Source of the DNA: a virus
Reading direction: 5' to 3' (one strand)
IMG/VR virus record: IMGVR_UViG_3300036831_000239
Location: 1-30,888 of that record
DNA: 30,888 nt
The notes below the pieces were generated by a model, which saw nothing but the letters and a program-made list of their open reading frames with translations, was not told the origin of the DNA and did not search any database. Of the stretch, positions 7,494-14,275 are shown piece by piece (position 1 is the stretch's first letter; each line of letters opens with the position of its first letter). Both the position numbers and the translations under genes were made by a program.

Positions 7494-7970
7494 ATGATCT
7501 CCACGACCATCGATACTGCCGCCGCAATTGCAGCGCTGGCGCGGTGGGGCGCCGGGCTGCGCGCAAGACTTCGTGACGCCTTCGCGCAAAACGCGGCGGC
7601 GCTGCTCGCGATCGTGCGCGCGAAACTCTCGGGCGAGGTGCTCGAGCCTCGGAGCGGCGCGCTTCGCGCCAGCATCCGCGCCGAAACCGGTGAAGACGAA
7701 AGCGGCTTCGCCGCGCGTGTGTTCAGCAACGGCTCGGTTCCGTATGCGCGAATTCAGGAATATGGCGGCCGGATCGCCGTTCCCGAGCTTGCGCCGATAA
7801 ACGCGCAGGCACTCGCCTTTGCTTATGGGGGACGGCTGGTGTTTGCCCACCGCGTGCGCGCTCACGCCGTGACCATTCCCGAACGGAGCTATATGCGCAT
7901 CTCGCTCGACGAGTTTGCACCGGTGTTCGCCGACTCAGTGCGACGCATTACCGGGGAGACGCTTTGGTGA
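7494..7970 (+). CDS. HK97 gp10-like head-tail joining protein
   Basis: 158 residues from the ATG at 7494. An in-frame TTG at 7482 would add 4 residues and lies at ideal distance from GGGGGAGG supplied by the upstream repeat. The sequence pattern is that of HK97 gp10: an N-terminal helix rich in Ala/Arg, LSGEVLEPRSGALRASI, then VPYARIQEYGGRI and PERSYMRISLDEFAP. The family helps complete the head-to-tail joint. The gene ends with a GTGA overlap with the next start, showing tight coupling. Confidence 0.85.
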   Translation: MISTTIDTAAAIAALARWGAGLRARLRDAFAQNAAALLAIVRAKLSGEVLEPRSGALRASIRAETGEDESGFAARVFSNGSVPYARIQEYGGRIAVPELAPINAQALAFAYGGRLVFAHRVRAHAVTIPERSYMRISLDEFAPVFADSVRRITGETLW

Positions 7971-8413
7971 GCGAGCCGCAATTCGCGCGAGAAGCGATCT
8001 ATGCGGCGCTGTTTGCGCTCCTCTCGGGCGCCGTTGCCTTTCAGATGGCGACACGGCGCATCAAGGATTACGCCGACGTCGACCAGGCGAGGCAGCCCGC
8101 CCTCCTGCAGGTCGAGTTGGGCGAGAAGTGGAACACGCGCCTTGGCGCGCCGCCCATCATAACCCTCGCCGCGCGCATCTTTGTCTATTGCGAATCGAAT
8201 GATCCAACGGCGCCCGTGTCGACCGCCATGAATGCGCTGCTCGACGCGGTAACCGCAGCAATAGCACCGCCGATCCTGCCGCACGGCCCGTTCCGCCAGA
8301 CGCTGGGTGGCCTCGTACAGCATGCCGGGATCGCGGGAGATATCACCATCGCCGAAGGACTTAGCGGCCAGTCGGAAGCCGTTATACCCATCGAGATTGT
8401 GGTGAACAGCTAA
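7967..8413 (+). CDS. tail terminator/minor tail protein
   Basis: 148 residues from a GTG that overlaps the previous stop (GTGA). The TTG just before it would add one residue. Length, position between the gp10-like protein and the tail tube gene, and a mixed alpha/beta pattern (REAIYAALFALL, YADVDQARQPALLQVE, RIFVYCESND, EAVIPIEIVVNS) agree with the lambda gpU/GTA-type tail terminator group, which caps the tail tube. No single diagnostic motif is present. Confidence 0.7.
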   Translation: MSEPQFAREAIYAALFALLSGAVAFQMATRRIKDYADVDQARQPALLQVELGEKWNTRLGAPPIITLAARIFVYCESNDPTAPVSTAMNALLDAVTAAIAPPILPHGPFRQTLGGLVQHAGIAGDITIAEGLSGQSEAVIPIEIVVNS

Positions 8414-8434
8414 CACACGCAGACGCGGAGTTTA

Positions 8435-8566
8435 TTTCCTCCCCCGCGCATGCACTGCGTGGGGGAGGTGGTGCGAAGCACTGGAGGGGGCACTTGCTGG
8501 CCGCTCGGTCGCGGCCCCCTCCACCGCTTCGCGGTCCCCCTCCCCCACGCTTCGCACGGGGGAAAA
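8435..8566. repeat. GC-rich palindromic intergenic repeat, copy 3
   Basis: Nearly the same as copy 1 in its left part (TTTCCTCCCCCGCGCATGCA, then TGCGTGGGGG, GGTGGTGCGAAGCAC, GGGGGCAC) and in the GCCCCCTCCACCGCTTCGCG block. The middle differs between copies. It ends CACGGGGGAAAA rather than GGGGGAGGAA. It lies between the tail terminator and tail tube genes. Confidence 0.85.
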
Positions 8567-8617
8567 TAAAAACATCCGCTCCGCATGCACATTTTCCTTT
8601 CCTGAAAGGTGAACCCA

Positions 8618-9373
8618 ATGCAGTTGAACTTCGGCGTCGGCACCGCCATCGGCAAGCGCACCGACATCGCCTACGCCAAGCCGTCGTTCCTGGGCGTGCT
8701 GCAAGACCTCGAGATCGATATCGCCGTGACGCTCAAGGAACTGACCGGTGCGTACAGAATGCCGATCGATGTGGCGCCTGCGGCCATGAAGGTGACCGGC
8801 AAGGCGAAGTTCGCGCGCATCCAGGGCGCCAGCGTCAACAATCTTCTGCTCGGCCAGACAGAACTCGACACCGCCGGCATCGACATGGCTGTTGCCGAGA
8901 GTTTTTCTGTGCCGGCCTCCTCGCCTTACACCTATCAATCCGCCAACCATTCGAGCTTCATCGAAGACCTCGGCGTCTTCTATGCCAATGGGGGCGCGCA
9001 GCTGCAGCCGGTATCCGCGATCACGAGCGTCTCCGGACAGTACAGCGTCAACGCCGCGACCGGCACCTACACCTTCGGCTCCGGCGACGCAGGCCTTGGT
9101 ATGGTTGTCTATTACAGCTACTCGGTGAACAGCCTCGTGCAGTTGTCCCTCGCCAATCAGCTGATGGGCACGGGTCCCGTGTTCGAGCTTCAGGCGAAGC
9201 AGGACTATTTCGTCCAAGGCGCGGAGAAGAAGCTTGTCATCAAGCTCAATTCCTGCCGCGCCTCGAAATGGACGCTGCCGTTCAAGAACACCGATTACAC
9301 CATCCAGGATTTCGAATTCACCGCCTTCGCGGACCCGACAAACAACTGGGGCACGTTCGCGTTCAGCGAGTGA
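8618..9373 (+). CDS. major tail (tube) protein
   Basis: 251 residues; the ATG at 8618 has GAAAGG (8604-8609) 8 nt upstream. A GTG at 8609 is in frame but overlaps that site. The fold pattern (TAIGKRTDIAYAKPSFLGVLQDLEIDI start, long beta-rich body, TIQDFEFTAFAD near the end) and its place before the chaperone and tape measure genes identify the tail tube subunit. Residues about 118-170 carry the GVFYANG...SGQYSV...GTYTFGSGD...YYSYS module shared with the connector at 6583-7392. Such a module probably projects from the tube surface. Confidence 0.8.
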   Translation: MQLNFGVGTAIGKRTDIAYAKPSFLGVLQDLEIDIAVTLKELTGAYRMPIDVAPAAMKVTGKAKFARIQGASVNNLLLGQTELDTAGIDMAVAESFSVPASSPYTYQSANHSSFIEDLGVFYANGGAQLQPVSAITSVSGQYSVNAATGTYTFGSGDAGLGMVVYYSYSVNSLVQLSLANQLMGTGPVFELQAKQDYFVQGAEKKLVIKLNSCRASKWTLPFKNTDYTIQDFEFTAFADPTNNWGTFAFSE

Positions 9374-9400
9374 CGGGGATCAGTAGAATCCTGGGTGAAG

Positions 9401-9955
9401 ATGGGCGATCCGACAATCGTGATAGCGGGGAAGCAGTGGTGCGTCCCGCTGCTGGCGCCCCGGCAGAACCGCATTGTCGTGCCGGCACTGATGCTCCTCG
9501 GCGCGCGCGCTGAAAAGCAATACGAACTGCTCCTCGACATTGTCTTTGCTGCGTTGACGCGCGCCTCACCTGCGATCGCGCGCGAGGAATTCGAGGACTG
9601 GCCTGTCGCCACACACGAACTGGTGGAGGCACTGCCGGTGATCGCAAAGCAGACGGGACTGTGCTGGAAGCGAAATCCCGCCCCCGCACAAGCTGGGACC
9701 TCAGCAAGCAACCCACCCGACTGGGACGCCATCATCGCCGAAGTGGTGAACTTTCTCCCCGGCACCACGCCGGATTACTGGGAAGACGCGCTCACCACCC
9801 CGAGACTCGAGGCGCTCAGGGAACAATGGCGGCTGCATCCGCCGCCGGCGCTGCTTCTTGCGGCGTTTCTCGGCTATCGGCCCAAGCCCCGCGACGAGGA
9901 CGCGGTCGCCGAACTCCTGCGCCTGTTCCCGACTGGTGCACTGAAGCTGAATTGA
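9401..9955 (+). CDS. tail assembly chaperone-like protein, long form
   Basis: 184 residues, ATG at 9401 (a GTG at 9395 is also in frame). The N-terminal half (AGKQWCVPLLAPRQNRIVVP, then VFAALTRASPAI, EALPVIAKQTGL) is clearly paralogous to the next gene. The C-terminal half (about residues 105-184, PPDWDAIIAEV...) has no counterpart there. Position between tail tube and tape measure is that of lambda G/GT and RcGTA g10, whose products hold the tape measure soluble during tail building. The N-terminal/C-terminal split recalls G and T domains, but here by separate genes. Function is inferred from position. Confidence 0.65.
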   Translation: MGDPTIVIAGKQWCVPLLAPRQNRIVVPALMLLGARAEKQYELLLDIVFAALTRASPAIAREEFEDWPVATHELVEALPVIAKQTGLCWKRNPAPAQAGTSASNPPDWDAIIAEVVNFLPGTTPDYWEDALTTPRLEALREQWRLHPPPALLLAAFLGYRPKPRDEDAVAELLRLFPTGALKLN

Positions 9956-9958
9956 CTT

Positions 9959-9970
9959 GTACAATTGTAC
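9959..9970. promoter_or_regulatory. 12-bp perfect palindrome GTACAATTGTAC
   Basis: Lies in the 43-nt gap between the two chaperone-like genes. It has the same GTACAA/TTGTAC arms as the 20-bp palindrome at 652-671, with no spacer. It may be a binding site or chance. I cannot tell from one copy. Confidence 0.25.
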
Positions 9971-9998
9971 TCCGCCGTCAACAATGAAGGGCATCATG

Positions 9999-10388
9999 AT
10001 GGAAACAAGCGAAAGCAATTTTACGAACGCCAGGATCACCGTGGTCCTCGCGGGACGCGAATGGCCCATACCGAAGCTTGGGCCGAGGCAAAACCGGATC
10101 GTGGTACCCGCGCTCCTCGAACTCATCCCGAAGATTCTCCTCGCGATTGAAGTTGCCAACGAGTCGACCGAAAAGCGCAGCATCTGCACTGTCGTCTCGT
10201 GCTGCCTCGACTCAAAAAGCTACGACACGATCACCAAGTTGGTGTTCACGGCGCTGACGCGAGCACATCCGGAATTGACGCGCGAAAGTTTCGACGACAT
10301 GGCGATCGACACCTACGAACTGGTCAACGCGATTCCACCAATCGCGCGGGCCTCGGGCCTCCTCGGGTGGGACCGCCATTACGCATGA
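9999..10388 (+). CDS. tail assembly chaperone-like protein, short paralogue
   Basis: 129 residues from the ATG at 9999, with GAAGGG about 7 nt upstream; ATGs at 9984 and 9996 are also in frame. It matches the N-terminal half of the preceding protein: AGREWPIPKLGPRQNRIVVP, then VFTALTRAHPEL, and NAIPPIARASGL near the end. It has an extra segment (NESTEKRSICTVVSCCLDSKSYDTI) and lacks the C-terminal half. It overlaps the tape measure start by ATGA. It probably acts with the long form on the tape measure protein. Confidence 0.6.
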   Translation: METSESNFTNARITVVLAGREWPIPKLGPRQNRIVVPALLELIPKILLAIEVANESTEKRSICTVVSCCLDSKSYDTITKLVFTALTRAHPELTRESFDDMAIDTYELVNAIPPIARASGLLGWDRHYA

Positions 10389-11707
10389 GCGATGCGGTCG
10401 AAATCGCCTTTCGCGCCGATCTTTCCGATCTCGAATCGGGAGCGGAGCAGGCGGCCGAGCTCCTGCGCAAGTGCGCCGATGAGTTGGCACGCGGCTTCGA
10501 GCAGGCGTCGCTCAAAGAAGTGGCGATTGCGGAGGACCGCAACAACGCGCTGTATCGGCTGGGCCAGGAATCGCTCGATCAGTGGCGCAGCGACGCGATC
10601 GCGGAAGCCGACGCGAAATATGCGGCCGAACTCCAGTTCCTTGATCGCAAGGCGGCGGCCGACAAGAACGACGCGGCGGCGGAAGTGCGCGATCTCCAAC
10701 AGCGGCGGGTCGCGTACGAAGACCATGTGCTCGCGCTGCAGAAGATCGATGAGCGTTACGCGCAAGAAAAGCAGGCACGCGAGCGCGAGGCGCTGGCCGA
10801 TGCCATTGCTGCCGATAATGCGCGGCTCGCCTCGGCGCTCAAGGCGCTCGATACCGAATTCCGTACGCACCAGATCGGCGCCGACGAACGATACCGCCTC
10901 GAGCAGACGCTCACGCAGCAAATTTACGGCGAGGAACTGAAGCGCGTCGATGCGCTGATCGCCACGCTCGCCGAAGGCACAAAGGCCTACGAAGACGCGA
11001 TCCGCCAACGCCAGAAAATCGAGCAGGAGTTCGAAAGACGATCAGAAACCAACACCAGCCGGCTCGAAGAATTCGAAGCCCAGAAATGGACACAGCTCGG
11101 CAATTCGATCAAGTCGAGCTTCAACAGCGCCATCGACGGCATGCTGTTCCAGGGCAGGACCTTCGGTCAGGGCATGCTGACGATCGCCGAAGGCATCATC
11201 AAAGCCTTCCTGCAGATGGGCGAGACGATTGCCGAGAACTGGATCGAGACGCAGATCGCTTCATTGTTCGAAACCAAGGCCACGCAGACCACGTCATCGC
11301 TCGGGCAGATCACCGATGCCGCAGCGGTTGCCGGCGCCAATACCTTCGCCTCCACGGCGGCCATTCCCGTCATCGGACCGGAACTTGCGCCGGGCGCCGC
11401 GGCAGCGGCGATCGCACAGGTGATGGGCTATACGAGCCTGCTTGCCCTCGATGTCGGCGCATGGAATTTGCGCAGCGACATGCCGGCGCTGCTGCACAAG
11501 GGCGAAATGGTCGTCCCGGAGAATTTCGCCTCCGGCCTGCGTGGCGGCAAAGGGCTTGGCGGCGACACCTACCACTTCAACACCGACTATCATCCATCGT
11601 GGTCTGGACGGGATCCGATGACCCCGCAGGAATTTTTCCGCAACAATCACAACGAGATCATTGGAGAAATAAAGCGGCTGGTCAGAAACGGATCGCTCGC
11701 CTTTTAA
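10385..11707 (+). CDS. tail tape measure protein
   Basis: 440 residues, starting in an ATGA overlap with the previous stop; upstream open frame to 10199 is shadow. Residues about 10-250 are a long heptad-rich coiled coil (many Ala, Glu, Arg). About 260-340 contain amphipathic/hydrophobic stretches (GQGMLTIAEGIIKAFLQMG). Near the C-terminus is DVGAWNLRSDMPALLHKGEM, a block often seen in tape measure proteins. It is short for the family; at about 1.5 angstrom per residue it would set a tail of roughly 65 nm. That length is an estimate. Confidence 0.85.
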   Translation: MSDAVEIAFRADLSDLESGAEQAAELLRKCADELARGFEQASLKEVAIAEDRNNALYRLGQESLDQWRSDAIAEADAKYAAELQFLDRKAAADKNDAAAEVRDLQQRRVAYEDHVLALQKIDERYAQEKQAREREALADAIAADNARLASALKALDTEFRTHQIGADERYRLEQTLTQQIYGEELKRVDALIATLAEGTKAYEDAIRQRQKIEQEFERRSETNTSRLEEFEAQKWTQLGNSIKSSFNSAIDGMLFQGRTFGQGMLTIAEGIIKAFLQMGETIAENWIETQIASLFETKATQTTSSLGQITDAAAVAGANTFASTAAIPVIGPELAPGAAAAAIAQVMGYTSLLALDVGAWNLRSDMPALLHKGEMVVPENFASGLRGGKGLGGDTYHFNTDYHPSWSGRDPMTPQEFFRNNHNEIIGEIKRLVRNGSLAF

Positions 11708-11982
11708 GTCGCCGGACGAATGCAGACCGCTGCGGGCGGCCACGGCAGGAACCATAAACGATCATTCTCTGCGGGAAGCCACACGCCGCCGAGGCGCCTC
11801 GCCTCTTCTATCAGCTCGAGCGCTTTGCCCGCAGCCACCTCGTAATGGGGGCTGAGCGTCTGTGGGTTGTCAGAGCCGAACACGAAACTGCTGCTGCAGA
11901 ATGTCACGATGACGCGTGCTTCGGGCGGCAAGTCATTCAAGTGCCGGCGGTCGTCAATATTGATGATGTCGGCGTCAGGCAT
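11704..11982 (-). CDS. minus-strand orphan gene in the tail operon
   Basis: 92 residues (MPDADIINIDDRRHLNDLPP...), filling the gap between the tape measure and DUF2460 genes in the opposite direction. GGAG-type boxes lie 2 and 9 nt before its start on the minus strand. It overlaps the tape measure stop by 4 nt. Composition looks like a real soluble protein (FGSDNPQTLSPHYEVAAGKALELIEEARRL), not the Arg/Ala-rich pattern of shadow frames. I do not recognise a family. It may be a moron-type gene with its own promoter. Confidence 0.6.
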   Translation of the reverse strand: MPDADIINIDDRRHLNDLPPEARVIVTFCSSSFVFGSDNPQTLSPHYEVAAGKALELIEEARRLGGVWLPAENDRLWFLPWPPAAVCIRPAT

Positions 11983-12056
11983 CTCTCCGTGCTCCGTTTC
12001 TGGCTACCCCCGCAGAATGTCGGACCGGCACCGCGCTCGCAATGTCAGGAGGGCGC

Positions 12057-12716
12057 ATGTTCACTTATCCGCGCCATCTGCCGGGACTTGCCTACTCCAA
12101 GGTCCGGCGGCCAAAGCACAATGTTTCGGTACAGACGCATCAGTCCGGCGGCGAAGTCCGGATGTCCTACTGGAGCGAGCCGCTATGGGAGTGGGACCTG
12201 ACTTACGACCTCTTGCGCCACGGCGTTCGCAACGGCCGCGCCTGGGACGAGCTGCTGCAGATAGAAGGGTTGTTCCTCGCGTCGACGGGAAACCTTAGCG
12301 GCTTCCAGTTCCATGACGACGATGACCACCGCGTCACGCGCACGCTGGTCGGCAGCTCGGACGGGACCACGACCACCTTTACGTTGAAGCGTTACCGCGG
12401 CTCATGGGCCGGCGGGCCGCTCGGACTTGAAGCGATTGGCGTGCTCGACTTCTCGGAGCCGTTCAATCTCTACCTCAACACTCTGCCGGGCGCCATAGAC
12501 CCGAACGATCCGGTGTACGGCTACACGCTCGACACCACAAAGCCGAAGAACCAGCAGCTCGTCTTCAACAGCGCGCCGCCGCCGGGGCACACCTTCGTCT
12601 GCGACATGAGCTATTTTTTCTACGTGCGCTTCCAGACGGATTCGCTCGACCTCGAAAAATTCATGCACCAGCTGTGGTCACTGAAGAAGGTGACCCTTTG
12701 TTCCTTGAGGTTCTGA
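12057..12716 (+). CDS. DUF2460 distal tail protein, RcGTA g12-like
   Basis: 219 residues; the ATG at 12057 follows AGGAGG (12047-12052). An ATG at 12042 precedes that ribosome site and is less likely. The family (TIGR02217) is found in gene-transfer-agent-type tail clusters, where it forms the distal tail ring. Visible marks: FTYPRHLPGLAYSKVRRP start, WDLTYDLLR and DELLQIEGLFLASTGNLSGF, then GSSDGTTTTFTLKR. The last segment, YFFYVRFQTDSLDLEKFMHQLW, is characteristic. It is followed by a small gene with TGAAATG spacing. Confidence 0.85.
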   Translation: MFTYPRHLPGLAYSKVRRPKHNVSVQTHQSGGEVRMSYWSEPLWEWDLTYDLLRHGVRNGRAWDELLQIEGLFLASTGNLSGFQFHDDDDHRVTRTLVGSSDGTTTTFTLKRYRGSWAGGPLGLEAIGVLDFSEPFNLYLNTLPGAIDPNDPVYGYTLDTTKPKNQQLVFNSAPPPGHTFVCDMSYFFYVRFQTDSLDLEKFMHQLWSLKKVTLCSLRF

Positions 12717-12717
12717 A

Positions 12718-12891
12718 ATGGACGGAAAACTGAGCGCCGCCGATTTGGCGAAGGTCTTCGTGCATTATGGCAGCATTGACGAAGCAGCTGCACGCTTCTT
12801 AGCGCACGAGAAACATCCGGGTCGCGAAAGGTTGATTGTTTTGCTCATGGCCACAATCCGGGAAGACCGGGATGGCAGCGCGATCCATTAA
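12718..12891 (+). CDS. small gene between g12-like and g13-like genes
   Basis: 57 residues (MDGKLSAADLAKVFVHYGSI...) ending ...REDRDGSAIH. It starts one base after the DUF2460 stop (TGA-A-ATG) and its stop overlaps the next start (TAATG), so it fits exactly into the operon. It is predicted mostly helical and soluble. No family is recognised. In the RcGTA order these two neighbours are adjacent, so this is an extra gene. Its exact fit to both borders is the main support. Confidence 0.6.
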   Translation: MDGKLSAADLAKVFVHYGSIDEAAARFLAHEKHPGRERLIVLLMATIREDRDGSAIH

Positions 12892-13790
12892 TGCGCACCT
12901 TCGTCGATTTCACCAACGCCGGTGGTGCGGCGTTTCTCGCCAGCCGCGCGCCGTGCTGGATGGCCGAGCTTTTCACCGTCACGATCTCGTCGGGCACAGT
13001 GTACCGCTGGAATTCTTCCGATATCGATTTGAAGCTTGCCGGGAACACGTGGTTCAGGGCTTGGCCCGGTGTAGCCCCGCTCATCACGCGCAACCGCTTC
13101 GGCGTGAAGAACACGGTCGAGGTGCCGGAACTGGAACTGCGCCTCGGCTGCGATGACACCCTGCTCGGCAATCTGAAAGCGCAGATTCACAACGGCCTGT
13201 TCGACGGCGCCACCGTCGAAATGTCCCGGGTCTACATGCCGGCGCCCGGCGATACGAAGTACGGGCGAACCGTGTTGTTCTCGGGCCGGCTTTCCGGCGT
13301 GACGATCGATGCGGAAGGCATCACCGTCACCTCCAAGGGCCACAACGTGCTGATGAACCAGCAGGCCCCGCGCAATCTCTATCAGACGAATTGCGAGCAC
13401 ACCTTCTGCGATGCCGGCTGCACACTGGCGGAATCGCTTTATACGTTCACCGGTCAAACGGTGGGCGGCGGTTCGAGCGCGCGCGGACTCGTCTGGACGG
13501 TGCCGGCCGGCTTCACGGCGGGGCAATTCACGCTCGGGAAAGTCACGATGACGAGTGGCCCTGCGTCGGGGCAGATCAGGACCGTGGCGCTCGCGGCGGG
13601 CGTGTCAATGGTGTTCACCTATCCGCTGTACGACGCGCCCAACCCCGACGACACCTTTTCGATCCTGATGGGCTGTGACCGCCAGCTTGCCTCGTGCAAG
13701 ACCCGCAAGCAGGCGAATGGTACGAGCATCGACAATTCGCAGCACTACCGCGGCTTCCCCTTCGTCCCGCCGGCGGAATTGGCGGTCTAG
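12891..13790 (+). CDS. DUF2163 baseplate hub protein, RcGTA g13-like
   Basis: 299 residues. The family (TIGR02218, BR0599 type) forms part of the baseplate hub. Seen here: an N-terminal beta domain (WMAELFTVTISSGTVYRW), a cysteine cluster NCEHTFCDAGC (about residues 165-175), and near the C-terminus GCDRQLASC with YRGFPFVPP. Spaced cysteines of this kind in the RcGTA homologue are reported to hold an iron-sulfur cluster; I recall this from family knowledge and cannot test it here. All family cysteines appear present. The start overlaps the preceding stop. Confidence 0.88.
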   Translation: MRTFVDFTNAGGAAFLASRAPCWMAELFTVTISSGTVYRWNSSDIDLKLAGNTWFRAWPGVAPLITRNRFGVKNTVEVPELELRLGCDDTLLGNLKAQIHNGLFDGATVEMSRVYMPAPGDTKYGRTVLFSGRLSGVTIDAEGITVTSKGHNVLMNQQAPRNLYQTNCEHTFCDAGCTLAESLYTFTGQTVGGGSSARGLVWTVPAGFTAGQFTLGKVTMTSGPASGQIRTVALAAGVSMVFTYPLYDAPNPDDTFSILMGCDRQLASCKTRKQANGTSIDNSQHYRGFPFVPPAELAV

Positions 13791-13792
13791 CG

Positions 13793-14275
13793 ATGTCGGA
13801 AACCGAAGAACGCGCGCGCGTCTGTGCGATCGCGAAGACGTGGATCGGCACGCCCTTCCGCGATCAGGGCAACGTGAAAGGCCCGAACGGCGCCGTCGAT
13901 TGCGCCATGATGCTCGTCGCTGTGTTTCAGGAAGCGGGACTGCTTGATCCGGCTTACGACCCGCGGCCCTATCCGCCACAATTCCATTTGCACCGCGGTG
14001 AAGAGCGGTTCCTGAAGGCGATCGACGGGATCATCGCCGCGCGCGCCCGCGGGGCGGAAGTCTCGCGCGCAGCGATTGCCGGAGACGTCATCGTCTATCG
14101 CGTCGCGCGCTGCTTCAGCCACGGCGGCCTTGTCATCGAAAACGAACACCTCATCCACGCCTATTACCGTTCGCAGCGCGTGGCGGTTTCATCGCTGCAC
14201 GAAATCGAACTCGCCTGCCTCCCCGACGGCAAGCCGCGGCCGTTCAAGCTGTTCGATTTATGGGCGCACGCATGA
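13793..14275 (+). CDS. NlpC/P60 tail-tip peptidoglycan hydrolase, RcGTA g14-like
   Basis: 160 residues, ATG at 13793 two bases after the previous stop. It would cleave peptidoglycan peptides during DNA entry. NlpC/P60 marks: TWIGTPFRDQG, catalytic C37 in GAVDCAMMLV, H110 in CFSHGGLVIE and H122 in LIHAYY. Length is right for the tail-associated family. The start used avoids an earlier in-frame ATG (13694) inside the preceding gene. It ends in an ATGA overlap with the tip gene. Confidence 0.88.
   Translation: MSETEERARVCAIAKTWIGTPFRDQGNVKGPNGAVDCAMMLVAVFQEAGLLDPAYDPRPYPPQFHLHRGEERFLKAIDGIIAARARGAEVSRAAIAGDVIVYRVARCFSHGGLVIENEHLIHAYYRSQRVAVSSLHEIELACLPDGKPRPFKLFDLWAHA

Noticed and set aside
10199-10384. 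N-terminal extension of the tape measure protein
   Set aside because: It overlaps the short chaperone gene in another frame and is basic and unlike the family; the ATGA start at 10385 fits better.
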